DNA of 64,000 nt. Source: Lachnoclostridium phytofermentans (GTDB lineage: Bacteria; Bacillota; Clostridia; Lachnospirales; Lachnospiraceae). The stretch is from positions 1,156,501 through 1,220,500 of the forward strand of contig NZ_JPOF01000003.1 in assembly GCF_000733755.1 (NCBI RefSeq), read 5' to 3'. This document shows, in pieces, positions 45,518 through 57,596 of the stretch; within the stretch, counting starts at the first letter, position 1, and every line of letters begins with the position of its first letter. The notes beneath the pieces are model-generated. The model did not search any database, was not told the DNA's origin, and saw only the letters and a list, made by a program, of their open reading frames with translations. A program made the position numbers and the translations under genes.

Positions 45518-46036
45518 ATGGAGGGAAAGGAACGTAGAGAAAAACTACTAAATATACTAAACGCAGTAAATATGCCCATCCAAGGAAGTGAACTTGCAAA
45601 ACAGCTTGGAGTGAGTAGACAGGTCATTGTTCAAGATATTGCTCTATTACGAGCGGTAAATAAGAATATCCTTTCTACTACAAAAGGATATATCCTTTAT
45701 TGTCAAGAGCCTAAGAAAGTAAATCGTTGCTTTTATGTCAAACATACAACAGAACAAATCGAGGATGAGTTAGGTTCCATCGTAGATCAAGGTGGTAAGA
45801 TTCTGGATGTTATTGTAAGCCATGAAATTTATGGTACAATTGAAGCAGATTTAATTATTAATACAAAGCAAGATGTCATTGATTTTGTAACTAAGGTAAA
45901 TCAAAAGCAAACAGTTCCATTAAAAGAACTAACCGGTGGTAATCACTATCATACTGTAGAAGCGGATGACGAGAGTATTTTAGACAGTATTGAAACCGTA
46001 TTAAGAGATAAAGGTTACCTGATAGATTCTAAATAA
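45518..46036 (+). CDS. niaR: NiaR niacin-responsive transcriptional repressor
   Basis: 172 residues. The N-terminal HTH_11 domain contains GSELAKQLGVSRQVIVQDI. The C-terminal 3H domain has metal-binding His in KHTTEQ, VSHEIYG and GGNHYHTVE, characteristic of NiaR (YrxA). In Firmicutes it represses NAD biosynthesis and niacin uptake genes, with nicotinate as co-repressor. No nad gene is adjacent, so it may act in trans or on the neighbouring transporter-like gene. The GAAAGGAAGA site before the ATG is adequate. It is followed by its own hairpin. Confidence 0.93.
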   Translation: MEGKERREKLLNILNAVNMPIQGSELAKQLGVSRQVIVQDIALLRAVNKNILSTTKGYILYCQEPKKVNRCFYVKHTTEQIEDELGSIVDQGGKILDVIVSHEIYGTIEADLIINTKQDVIDFVTKVNQKQTVPLKELTGGNHYHTVEADDESILDSIETVLRDKGYLIDSK

Positions 46037-46074
46037 CATGATTGACAATGCTTTCTGCCTATGATATATTTCTG

Positions 46075-46116
46075 TAAAGACAGCTGTGTATACACCTGTA
46101 TGCATGGCTGTCTTTA
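46075..46116 (+). terminator. Terminator between niaR and the EIIC-like gene
   Basis: A 10-bp perfect stem TAAAGACAGC/GCTGTCTTTA (46075-46084 with 46107-46116) around a palindromic GTGTATACAC. It lacks a long U-run, so it may be partial, allowing some read-through into the gene at 46171. Confidence 0.6.
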
Positions 46117-46170
46117 TACTAAAGTAGATGAAAACTTTCTGCTTTCGTTTCATAAATTAGGAGGATAACT

Positions 46171-47244
46171 ATGTCAAACATAAGAAAAATTCTAAACCGT
46201 ATCTTCATTGAAGGACTAAGTGGAATGGCACTTGGTCTATTTTCTACTCTAATTGTTGGTACCATCTTGCAACAGATTGCAAAGTTCATTGGTGGCACAA
46301 TTGGTGATACCCTCTTTTTAATAAGTAAAATTGCAACTATTTTAACAGGTGCTGGAATTGGCTGTGGGGTAGCATATAAGTTTAAAGAATCCCCCTTGGT
46401 TCTATTATCCGCTGCCACAGCAGGAATGGTAGGTGCCTATGCTTCTAATATCTTAAATGGTACTCTTTTATTATCTGATGCCGCTTCACCTACTTTAGCA
46501 TTCGCAACCCCAGGTGAACCATTAGGAGCATTTGTAGCTGCTTACATAGCAATTACTATCGGTCATTTGGTTTCCGGAAAAACAAAAGTAGATATTCTTG
46601 TTACGCCAATTGCCTCGATTGCATCGGGTTCGATGGCAGGTTTATTGGTTGGCCCAGCCATCTCCAATTTTATTACAGCTTTAGGTGAACTTATCAACTG
46701 GGGTACGGAAAGACAGCCTATCCTAATGGGTATCATTGTTTCTGTTATCATGGGTATTGTTCTGACACTACCGATTAGTTCTGCTGCCTTAGGAATTTCT
46801 TTAAAATTAGGAGGAATTGCAGCAGGTGCTGCCTGTATCGGTTGTTGTGCTAATATGATTGGATTTGCCGTTGCCAGTTATCGTGAGAATAAAATAGGCG
46901 GATTATTTGCACAAGGTGTAGGAACAAGTATGCTTCAGGTGCCAAACATCGTGAAAAAGCCAATCATCTGGTTACCAGCAATTATCTCCAGTGCTATTTT
47001 AGGCCCTATCTCTGCACTCATAGGTATGACCAATAACCCTACTGGTTCTGGTATGGGTACTTCTGGATTAGTTGGACAGTTTATGGCTTTTGATTCCATG
47101 GTACCGACTTTTGGAACCGCTGGCACGATAGGTTTAATCCTATTAATGCATTTTATTTTACCTGCAGTCATCTCGTTTTTAGTATCTGAATTTATGAGAA
47201 AGAAAAACTGGATCAAATTCGGAGATATGAAATTAGATGCCTAA
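46171..47244 (+). CDS. PTS EIIC-like membrane protein (PF13303 type), no partner domains
   Basis: 357 residues, about ten hydrophobic segments with many small residues, and the conserved NPTGSGMGTSGLVGQ segment of the EIIC_2 family near residue 290. It has no EIIA or EIIB domain or gene nearby, so a phosphorylation-driven uptake is unproven. AGGAGG lies seven bases before the ATG. It is the next gene after niaR, which suggests a possible link to pyridine or another metabolite, but that is only inference. The alternative is a generic EIIC paralogue of unknown substrate. Confidence 0.8.
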   Translation: MSNIRKILNRIFIEGLSGMALGLFSTLIVGTILQQIAKFIGGTIGDTLFLISKIATILTGAGIGCGVAYKFKESPLVLLSAATAGMVGAYASNILNGTLLLSDAASPTLAFATPGEPLGAFVAAYIAITIGHLVSGKTKVDILVTPIASIASGSMAGLLVGPAISNFITALGELINWGTERQPILMGIIVSVIMGIVLTLPISSAALGISLKLGGIAAGAACIGCCANMIGFAVASYRENKIGGLFAQGVGTSMLQVPNIVKKPIIWLPAIISSAILGPISALIGMTNNPTGSGMGTSGLVGQFMAFDSMVPTFGTAGTIGLILLMHFILPAVISFLVSEFMRKKNWIKFGDMKLDA

Positions 47245-47283
47245 TTCACTCTCAATCCGCATATGTATTATGCTTATTTCATA

Positions 47284-47370
47284 AAAATGCACCAGACAGA
47301 TATTTCTTTCTCTGCCTGATGCATTTTCATTCATGACAAGAAAAAGTTCGTAATGCGTGCTTTTTCTTGT
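47284..47370 (+). terminator. Two tandem hairpins after the EIIC-like gene
   Basis: The first stem (AAAATGCA/TGCATTTT plus CAG/CTG and CAGA/TCTG with two mismatches, 47284-47327) ends in TTTTC. The second, ACAAGAAAAAG/CTTTTTCTTGT (47336-47346 with 47360-47370), is followed by TTGTTTTC. Confidence 0.75.
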
Positions 47371-47480
47371 TTGTTTTCTATCATGATTATTTTTAACCAC
47401 TCTACAAGTCTCTTATTTCATCTCATCAAACTCTAGTCGTAGAAAATAGTCGTCATATCTATAAATCCTTAAACTTAGCA

Positions 47481-48032
47481 TTATTTAAACTCATACTTCC
47501 ACTCTCTAATAACTTCTCCGTCTAAAGATTTAATAAGAAAGAAACCTTTTTCATAAATCATATAGCTGTTCTTATTTCCCTCCTTAGGAATCGAAACAGA
47601 ACCTGGATTTAAGTACATCCCTTTCTCCATCTTGCGGATTGTTTGAACATGAGTATGACCATGAATCAGTATATCTTTATCGCTAATTGGCGGAAGTTTC
47701 TCTTCATGAAAGAGATGACCATGCGTTGCAAAAATGGTGATTCCATCTACATAAAGTAGCAAAGAGTCTGACATGATTGGAAATTCCAATACCATCTGAT
47801 CCACTTCTGCCTCACAGTTACCTCTAACGCATAGGATATCATTTTTCTTTTCATTTAGCATTCTAATGACTTCCTTTGGATTATATTCCTTTGGTAAATC
47901 ATTTCTCGGACCGTGATATAGAAGGTCACCAAGTAATATTAATTTCTCTGGCTGTTCCTTCTCAAAACATTTCATTAATCTTTCACAATAATATGCAGAA
48001 CCGTGAATGTCGGATGCAAACATAAGTTTCAT
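47481..48032 (-). CDS. YfcE-type metallophosphoesterase (phosphodiesterase)
   Basis: 183 residues of the calcineurin-like fold: DIHG near residue 8, LGDLLYHGPRN, RGNCEAE, then THGH and HGHTHV, giving the full set of metal ligands. Family members hydrolyse phosphodiesters; E. coli YfcE acts on artificial substrates, so the physiological role is unclear. The length matches the family. It is divergent from the GDPD gene and monocistronic. Confidence 0.92.
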   Translation of the reverse strand: MKLMFASDIHGSAYYCERLMKCFEKEQPEKLILLGDLLYHGPRNDLPKEYNPKEVIRMLNEKKNDILCVRGNCEAEVDQMVLEFPIMSDSLLLYVDGITIFATHGHLFHEEKLPPISDKDILIHGHTHVQTIRKMEKGMYLNPGSVSIPKEGNKNSYMIYEKGFFLIKSLDGEVIREWKYEFK

Positions 48033-48134
48033 AAGGTGTCCTCCTTGATGTCTTTATTCTTCCTATCTTATAGAAGCAGCATGCATAATGCAAGTTTTTT
48101 CACAAAAAATAGAACTATCCAAGTTTTACTAGCG

Positions 48135-48163
48135 TTGACCAGTAGAATATCTTGTGCTAGAAT
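48135..48163 (+). promoter_or_regulatory. Promoter of the GDPD gene
   Basis: TTGACC (48135-48140), a 17-bp spacer and TAGAAT (48158-48163), about 130 bp before the coding start. Confidence 0.7.
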
Positions 48164-48299
48164 TCAACTATAGAACGGCTGATCCATTTTTTATTGTATC
48201 AAAACATTGTGATATTGTCATCAGCTTCTTAAATCAGACCCCTGGTTAAACCAAAAGAAAGGATGGGCCCTTATCATTATAGTAAAGGGCAAGACTACT

Positions 48300-49133
48300 A
48301 TGAATGGAATCATTACATTACTTATGATACTTATTATTTTAATTTTCCTCATTTTCTTCCTAATTGCTCCGGGTAAATATCAAAAATCTATGGTAGAACC
48401 ATTACAATATAGAAATTATGCGCATCGTGGTCTTCATAATAAATCAAAAACAATACCAGAAAACTCAATGGCTGCCTTTAAAAAAGCAGTAGAACATGGT
48501 TATGGAATTGAACTCGATATCCAATTTACCAAAGACGAACAGATTGTTGTTTTCCATGATGACACCTTAAATCGTGTCTGTGGTATTGATAATCGTTTGG
48601 ACGCCTATACCTACAAAGAATTGAAGCAATTTTCACTATGCAACACAAGTGAACATATTCCTCTTTTTACTGAAGTCCTTCAATTAGTTAACGGAAGAGT
48701 ACCTTTAATAGTAGAACTAAAAAATGGCCCAAAAAACAGCTTGCTCTGTAAAAAAGCCTATGATTTACTAAAAAGTTATCAGGGAGATTTTTGTATAGAA
48801 AGTTTCCAGCCATTGATTGTAGCTTGGTTTAAGAAACATGCACCAGAGATTTTACGTGGTCAGCTAAGCGCCGGTCCAGAGGAGTTCAAAAAACAACTTA
48901 CAAAATTTCAAGCTTATGCAATAAGCCGAGTCCTAACAAATGTAGTTGCAAGACCTCACTTTATTGCCTATCATAAGAAAAAAACAGCTTGGTTAGTAAA
49001 ATTCTCTGAGTTTCTGGGTGCCATTCCTGTTGTATGGACAGTTCGAAAAAATGATGATTCCTCATTTTATGAGAAAACGAATGACATGGTGATATTTGAA
49101 TTCTATACTCCACAAGCAAAGTATAAGAAATAG
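48300..49133 (+). CDS. Glycerophosphodiester phosphodiesterase, membrane-anchored
   Basis: 277 residues. One N-terminal hydrophobic segment (~4-23), then the GDPD TIM barrel with YAHRGLHN, ENS, GIELDIQFTKD and VFHDDTLNRV, which hold the catalytic His pair and metal-binding Glu/Asp. It releases glycerol-3-phosphate from glycerophosphodiesters and is likely anchored in the membrane. The ribosome binding site is weak; a GCCCTT/AAGGGC hairpin (48267-48290) lies just before the start and may affect it. Confidence 0.92.
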   Translation: MNGIITLLMILIILIFLIFFLIAPGKYQKSMVEPLQYRNYAHRGLHNKSKTIPENSMAAFKKAVEHGYGIELDIQFTKDEQIVVFHDDTLNRVCGIDNRLDAYTYKELKQFSLCNTSEHIPLFTEVLQLVNGRVPLIVELKNGPKNSLLCKKAYDLLKSYQGDFCIESFQPLIVAWFKKHAPEILRGQLSAGPEEFKKQLTKFQAYAISRVLTNVVARPHFIAYHKKKTAWLVKFSEFLGAIPVVWTVRKNDDSSFYEKTNDMVIFEFYTPQAKYKK

Positions 49134-49174
49134 TGATATAAAGTACCTTAAACATCCTGCTTTTCTCATTCGAT

Positions 49175-49300
49175 GCCTCCCGCAATAAAATACTGTATTG
49201 ATAGGAGGCGATAGCAAATCATTATCTCAACCTTTTTGTGTTCTAAAAGTCACTAAAATCAATACTCTATAATCCTTACTGCGTAACTTTCGTTACGCAG
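49175..49300 (+). other. Two hairpins in the GDPD-acyltransferase gap
   Basis: GCCTCC/GGAGGC (49175-49209) with inner CAATA/TATTG stem 41 bp after the GDPD stop, possibly its terminator though no U-run follows. A second perfect 9-bp stem CTGCGTAAC/GTTACGCAG with a TTTC loop lies at 49279-49300. No gene is seen in 49134-49413. Confidence 0.5.
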
Positions 49301-49413
49301 CCCATTCATTTTACCATTGACATGGGCGGCTGGCTTAGCTACCCCTTACGAGTTATTTACTCATAATCTCATGGACAAAGCGTAATTTGGCAAGTACAGA
49401 TTATGCTCATAAA

Positions 49414-50472
49414 TTACTTGATTCCTATTAAATTTCTTACGTAAGGAATTCTCTTTATTATCTCATATAGACATAAAGTTATTATAAAACTTGTCACCAT
49501 TATGGTAAGCACCTGCAAGAATAAATCATCAATATATAATAGTGCATAATATCCTACCGTTACAAGAATCGATTGATGCAAAATATATATCGGGAAAGAA
49601 GCTTTATTGAAATAATGTAATATTTTTGAACTCTTATTTAAATACTTCATTGCATATGTAATTAATGCACAACTACCTATCCATGCAACAAAATTAACCA
49701 GACAATCTCCATAATAAGAATAATTATAGTATAAAATAACTAGTGTAATTAAACTTGCTAAAAATAGGAACATTAAAAGGACCAAATGCCTCTCTAATTT
49801 ATTTAAAATTTCCTTATTGCTTAAAATATAATAGCCTAATAAATACAACACAAGATTTTTCCCAAGGCTAAATCCTCCGAAATTACCTATATAGTATCCT
49901 CCCCATACAAGCATAAACATTGCAATGATTATGTATATATTATTTTTACTATTTAAATCTTGTATTTTATTATATGGAATTAATTTTGTTATTAATAAAC
50001 ACACTAATGAAATAATAAATAAAAATAGGATAAACCATAATTGTCCAGGAGTAAATCCACCATCATATCCAGACAAATCCGTAAAATGTGTAAAAAAATA
50101 AATTATATTTTCTAATAAACTTCCATCATAGCCTGCAAAATATTTTCTAGCATATAAAGTTTGAAATGGCACAAGTAAAACCACCCCACTTATAAACGGA
50201 ATGAATAATTTTTGCACTCTTTCATGAATAAATTCTTTTACTGTTCTTTTTTCTAATGCATATTTTGCACACATACCTGCAATAACAAAAAGAATTGGCA
50301 TGAACCACGGATTAATCAGTATAATCAAACTACTTAATAATCTATTCTCTCCACCCCAAATATAAAACTTTTGTCCATAATCATTCCAAATCATTAAAGT
50401 ATGAACCGGAAACAATAATATGATAGATATTACCCTTAACCAATCCAAATAATAACTTCTTTTTTTCTCCAT
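49414..50472 (-). CDS. Acyltransferase family 3 integral membrane protein
   Basis: 352 residues with ten hydrophobic helices. The N-terminus YYLDWLRVISIILLFPVH contains the conserved Arg and His of the Acyl_transf_3 family (the OafA/NolL type). The C-terminal YILHQSILV stretch is also typical. It would transfer an acyl group to a sugar or other extracytoplasmic target. The gene is clearly more AT-rich than its neighbours, which could reflect transfer. Single gene with its own promoter at 50529-50558. Confidence 0.88.
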   Translation of the reverse strand: MEKKRSYYLDWLRVISIILLFPVHTLMIWNDYGQKFYIWGGENRLLSSLIILINPWFMPILFVIAGMCAKYALEKRTVKEFIHERVQKLFIPFISGVVLLVPFQTLYARKYFAGYDGSLLENIIYFFTHFTDLSGYDGGFTPGQLWFILFLFIISLVCLLITKLIPYNKIQDLNSKNNIYIIIAMFMLVWGGYYIGNFGGFSLGKNLVLYLLGYYILSNKEILNKLERHLVLLMFLFLASLITLVILYYNYSYYGDCLVNFVAWIGSCALITYAMKYLNKSSKILHYFNKASFPIYILHQSILVTVGYYALLYIDDLFLQVLTIMVTSFIITLCLYEIIKRIPYVRNLIGIK

Positions 50473-50528
50473 ATCTTCCTCCCTATTTATAAATAATCTC
50501 TGTTACATCTTCCGATTTGTTAGTCATT

Positions 50529-50558
50529 ATTATATCATATCTCACTCAACGTTTCCAA
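50529..50558 (-). promoter_or_regulatory. Promoter of the acyltransferase gene
   Basis: TTGGAA (50558-50553), an 18-bp spacer and TATAAT (50534-50529) on the minus strand, 56 bp before the start codon. Confidence 0.6.
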
Positions 50559-50665
50559 TTCATTCCATAAGCTAACATGGGTAGCCATTTTCAGCGATTT
50601 CTTTCAAACACTTATAACAAGATACGTGACTAAGCTATTTAGTCAAAAAAACAGTTGAAGTTTTA

Positions 50666-50706
50666 CCTAACAATAGGAACTTACCTTCAAAGTTTCTATT
50701 GTTAGG
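50666..50706. other. Orphan hairpin in a gene-free 416-bp stretch
   Basis: A 15-bp stem with one G-U pair (50666-50680 with 50692-50706), followed on the plus strand by CTTTTG. No gene ends upstream on that strand. A smaller TGACTAA/TTAGTCA hairpin lies near 50632. Nothing else is seen between 50559 and 50796. Confidence 0.45.
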
Positions 50707-50796
50707 CTTTTGAATTGATTAATGTAGTATAGAATAATACTATTATTATAGCTTCCGAACCTGCTATACACTGTCTTCCTCTATTTTTCTCTAATA

Positions 50797-50836
50797 CGAA
50801 TAAAGAAGGAACCAGAATGGCTTCCTTCTTTATTCG
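50797..50836 (-). terminator. Terminator at the end of the ATP synthase-ywmB operon
   Basis: A 15-bp perfect stem (50797-50811 with 50822-50836) with a CCA/TGG-paired tip, 52 bp after the ywmB stop. The stem contains an A-T-rich flank (CTTCTTTATT); no separate U-run follows. Confidence 0.75.
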
Positions 50837-50888
50837 TTCTATTCCCTTATAAATCTACAACTCATATGGATTTCCATCCAAAGAAACG

Positions 50889-51749
50889 TTACCAATCTCC
50901 ACTAATGATAGGAGTTGCCAGATAAATTTTTGTAGAATCATTCTTCTCATCATAATTCATAGCAACTTGTATATTAATCTTGTTGCCATCTACTTTAATG
51001 TATTCATCTAATACACCAGTGTAGGCATAGATTGTATATAAATCATTCTGGCGGTTTTCAAATACAATTGTTCCGTTTAAACTATCGATCATGCGGTCCG
51101 CTATTTTATTCTTTGTTTCTAGCAATAGATTTCCTGCAAATGCGCCACTAAACTGTAAGGTTGTATTGATGTTCGTTTTCGACACTTTTAGCTTTTCAAA
51201 CAAAGACTTAACAATCTTTTGATACTCTAAAATATCATTATTTGCATCTTCATAGATTGTTAAACGTACCATTACATACTGAGTTACTCCTGAAGCTTTC
51301 TCTGAATTTTGTACAAATGCATCAACAGAGCTGGTACCATTTACCGTAACTACTTTAATCGTTGTTTTCGCTCTTTTTGCATCTTTAACAAATACCGTTT
51401 CCTTCCTTTCTGTGGTCTCGTAGTTTTGTGCTTCCTGATCAAAGCGTATTCCTAATCCATTCGAGAGAAAGGAAATTAACGATAACTTGTCCTCCCTTGT
51501 TAAGTACTGATTCCCGTAAGTTGCTGTTATCTCCAAGGTACTTTCCATTAATCCAGAATTGGTATTCATAAAAGCACCGATAATATCTCCGTCCTTCATG
51601 AATACTTTATTCGCAATGATTTGAGCCCCGACGGCAGTCCACAATAACATTACTACAGCAACTAAAAAACGCATCTTTCTATTATTTATAACCTCTCGAA
51701 TCGGTATATGTCTACGTTTCCTATCATCGCTAAATTGAAAATTTCGCAT
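50889..51749 (-). CDS. ywmB: YwmB-family exported protein
   Basis: 286 residues. A basic N-terminus, then a hydrophobic segment (~27-44) as signal or anchor, and a TATA-binding-protein-like alpha/beta domain (YwmB family). In Bacillus, ywmB lies directly after the atp operon near spoIID, and the same order is seen here. The function is unknown; a role near the cell envelope or in sporulation is suggested by context only. It lies 52 bp after atpC and likely shares its transcript. Confidence 0.8.
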   Translation of the reverse strand: MRNFQFSDDRKRRHIPIREVINNRKMRFLVAVVMLLWTAVGAQIIANKVFMKDGDIIGAFMNTNSGLMESTLEITATYGNQYLTREDKLSLISFLSNGLGIRFDQEAQNYETTERKETVFVKDAKRAKTTIKVVTVNGTSSVDAFVQNSEKASGVTQYVMVRLTIYEDANNDILEYQKIVKSLFEKLKVSKTNINTTLQFSGAFAGNLLLETKNKIADRMIDSLNGTIVFENRQNDLYTIYAYTGVLDEYIKVDGNKINIQVAMNYDEKNDSTKIYLATPIISGDW

Positions 51750-51801
51750 AATAAAACCTCCATTCCTTTTTTACATTATTACCAAGAAATGGAGGTTTAT
51801 T

Positions 51802-52221
51802 CTATTTATGATACTTTTCTGCTAGTTCAATACGCAATAAAGATCTACGAAGTGCCATTTCAGCTCTGGTCTCGTTGATATTGCCTTCTGCTCCCTTTAA
51901 GCGTCGTTCAGCTCGTATTTTTGCTTCTTTCGCACGATTTAAGTCAATTTCATCCGGCCACTCACACGATTCAGCAAGTATTGTTACCTTATCTCCAAGG
52001 ATTTCAATAAATCCATCATGAAGAGCTGCGATACGTTCTTCGCTTCCCTTCTTGATCCGAAGAATTCCTGGAGTTAAGATTGCAGTCAGTGGAATGTGAT
52101 GCTTTAAGATACCCATTTCACCTTCTGTCGTCTTTACTTCAATCATATCAGTCTCTCCGTCATAGAAGATGCGATCAGGAGAGATTACCTGTAACTTAAA
52201 ATCCTTACTGTTATCTGCCAT
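51802..52221 (-). CDS. atpC: ATP synthase F1 epsilon subunit
   Basis: 139 residues. The N-terminal beta-sandwich (FKLQVISPDRIFYDGETDMIEV) and the two C-terminal helices (rich in Arg/Ala/Glu, ending LRRSLLRIELAEKYHK) are complete. It is the central-stalk subunit that can inhibit ATP hydrolysis. It follows atpD by 9 bp. Length and sequence fit Firmicute epsilon subunits. Confidence 0.97.
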   Translation of the reverse strand: MADNSKDFKLQVISPDRIFYDGETDMIEVKTTEGEMGILKHHIPLTAILTPGILRIKKGSEERIAALHDGFIEILGDKVTILAESCEWPDEIDLNRAKEAKIRAERRLKGAEGNINETRAEMALRRSLLRIELAEKYHK

Positions 52222-52230
52222 CTTCTTCTC

Positions 52231-53649
<1,419 letters not shown>

Positions 53650-53667
53650 TTATTTGTCACTCCTTTT

Positions 53668-54543
53668 CTAATTAATAGCATTCGCTCCGGCGATAATCTC
53701 CGTTAACTCCTGTGTAATCGAACTCTGACGAGCACGATTATACTTCAGTGATAAATCAGAAATCATGTCTTCTGCGTTATTTGTAGCAGAATCCATTGCC
53801 TGCATTCTTGCACCATTTTCACTAGCAAGAGCTTGCACTAAGGCACCGTAGATAAGGCTGTTAATGTATTTTGGGATAATCAGATCCAATGCTTCTTCTG
53901 CCGCTGGCTCATAATTCATAAGAGTCAAACGCTCATTTAGATCCTCTTTATCATTCCCCTCCTGTAATGCTGCTTCCATATCTACTGGTAACAGCTTTAT
54001 TAATGTAGGAATATGGCTTACCGTATTCTTAAAAGATGTATAGGCAAGGTAAATTTCACCTACCTCATCTGATACAAATGCATCAAGTACAGCCTGACCA
54101 ATTTCAATAGCATCCTTATAAATTGGTGCATTCATTACTTCTGAATAGTCTTTTGCAATTTGGTATCCTCTTCTTGCTAATGCCTCTTTTCCTTTACGAC
54201 CTACGGCATAGATAAGAGCATCTTCCTTTTTAATATCACTGCCCATAACGAGCTTTAGGATATTGGAATTATAACCACCTGCTAGACCACGATTGGAGGA
54301 AATTACAATAATCGCCTTCTTATTTGATTTACCTGCTGATAGATAAGGATGTGATATATTACCGGACTTACGAAGCATCGATAGTACAGTATCGTACATA
54401 TGATCAAAGTAAGGTTTGGTATTCTCAGCCCTTGTCTTTGCTTTTTGTAATTTTACTGTAGAAACTAACTTCATGGCCTTCGTAATCTGCCCGGTGCTTT
54501 GAATACTTTCCTTACGCCTTTTAATATCTCTCATTGAGGCCAT
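53668..54543 (-). CDS. atpG: ATP synthase F1 gamma subunit
   Basis: 291 residues. The N-terminal helix MASMRDIKRRKESIQSTGQI and the C-terminal helix (RARQSSITQELTEIIAGANAI) form the rotor coiled coil, with a Rossmann-like globular part between. It couples ring rotation to catalysis. It lies 18 bp after atpA in the operon. No truncation or insertion is seen. Confidence 0.98.
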   Translation of the reverse strand: MASMRDIKRRKESIQSTGQITKAMKLVSTVKLQKAKTRAENTKPYFDHMYDTVLSMLRKSGNISHPYLSAGKSNKKAIIVISSNRGLAGGYNSNILKLVMGSDIKKEDALIYAVGRKGKEALARRGYQIAKDYSEVMNAPIYKDAIEIGQAVLDAFVSDEVGEIYLAYTSFKNTVSHIPTLIKLLPVDMEAALQEGNDKEDLNERLTLMNYEPAAEEALDLIIPKYINSLIYGALVQALASENGARMQAMDSATNNAEDMISDLSLKYNRARQSSITQELTEIIAGANAIN

Positions 54544-54561
54544 AGCTTCACACCCTCTCTA

Positions 54562-56127
<1,566 letters not shown>

Positions 56128-56676
56128 TTAGCCAAGCTGTATCTTAAAGAGATTTTTGGATAGTGTGGTTAGCTTCGATTTTAGACTGCTATCCACTACT
56201 CTATCTCCGATGCGAATAATTAATCCACCAAGGATCGTCGCATCTACCTTGTAATTCATCTCAAATTGAACATATTTTGTTGTAGCCAATAGCTTGTTTT
56301 CAATCTTTTCCTGCTCCTGCGCACTTAATTCTAGCGCGGAAGTCACATATGCTACTCCTATTTTCTTATGCTCACGAACCTTTGCCAGAAAATAATCAAA
56401 GATTTCCAAAATCTCATCATATCTTCCCTTCTTAATAATTATCACCAGGAATCCAGTAACATCATCACTTACTCTACCTTTAAAGATATTTTCAATAAAT
56501 GCTACCTTTTCTTCCTTAGTAATCTTAGGATGATTTAAGAACTTGATAAGTTCCGTATTCTCTTTAAATACTTCCTTCACAGCTTTGATTTCTTCTTCTA
56601 TGATATCAAGAGACTTATTTTCCAAGGCTAAATCGAATAACGCTTCTCCATATGTCCCCGATACTAATTTTGCCAT
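56128..56676 (-). CDS. atpH: ATP synthase F1 delta subunit
   Basis: 182 residues, OSCP/delta family. An N-terminal helical bundle (YGEALFDLALEN) is followed by the C-terminal GGLIIRIGDRVVDSSLKSKL motif. It joins F1 to the peripheral stalk. The gene overlaps the end of atpF by 13 bp, which indicates translational coupling. Confidence 0.97.
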   Translation of the reverse strand: MAKLVSGTYGEALFDLALENKSLDIIEEEIKAVKEVFKENTELIKFLNHPKITKEEKVAFIENIFKGRVSDDVTGFLVIIIKKGRYDEILEIFDYFLAKVREHKKIGVAYVTSALELSAQEQEKIENKLLATTKYVQFEMNYKVDATILGGLIIRIGDRVVDSSLKSKLTTLSKNLFKIQLG

Positions 56677-57245
56677 GTCTCATCACCCATCTCATTCAAA
56701 GCTTCATCAATCAACTGTTTTTGTTTTGATTCATCTATGTTACCAGCAATGATTTTGCCAGCCATAACGGATGCGACAGCAATCATTTCTTGCTTTACCT
56801 CATCCTTCATCTTGCTCTTATTTAATTCAATTTCTTTATTTGCTCTATCTACAATTCTTGAAGCTTCCATCTTTGCTTCATCAACAATTTCATTCTCACG
56901 CTTTAATGCCTTCTTACGACCTTCGCTTAAGATTTCATCCACTTCCTTAGAAGCTTCTTTTATCTTTGCTTCGTAATTAGATTTTAACTGCGCTGCTTCC
57001 TTTTTATCCTTTGCTGATGCATCCATTTCCTCTTTAATACGGTCTTGGCGTTTTTGTAAGAGTTCTCTGGCCGGGTTGAACAGAAGATAAGATAAAGCTA
57101 AAAAAAGTACGAATATGGCAAGACCCATAATAACTACATCTGCTAAAAGTTGCATATCCAAACCAAAGATACGGTTCCATAGACCAGTCTCTTTTGTGGC
57201 TGCCAATACTGTACTGTTAACCATGCTTACTATCAAATTGCCCAC
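56664..57245 (-). CDS. atpF: ATP synthase F0 b subunit
   Basis: 193 residues. An N-terminal extension of ~30 residues precedes a single transmembrane helix (about 35-55). A long charged coiled coil (rich in Lys/Glu/Ala) runs to near the end, forming the peripheral stalk. GREL-type motif FNPARELLQKRQDRI follows the helix. One b-type gene only, so a homodimer is expected. The gene overlaps atpH. Confidence 0.96.
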   Translation of the reverse strand: MGNLIVSMVNSTVLAATKETGLWNRIFGLDMQLLADVVIMGLAIFVLFLALSYLLFNPARELLQKRQDRIKEEMDASAKDKKEAAQLKSNYEAKIKEASKEVDEILSEGRKKALKRENEIVDEAKMEASRIVDRANKEIELNKSKMKDEVKQEMIAVASVMAGKIIAGNIDESKQKQLIDEALNEMGDETWQN

Positions 57246-57284
57246 ATTTCGGCCTCCCTTCCTTTAAATTTTTCTAGAGGCCGA

Positions 57285-57590
<306 letters not shown>

Positions 57591-57596
57591 CTAAAT

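Noticed and set aside
46119-47216. Minus-strand frames opposite the EIIC-like gene
   Set aside because: They are antisense shadows of a membrane-protein gene with strong codon bias on the plus strand.
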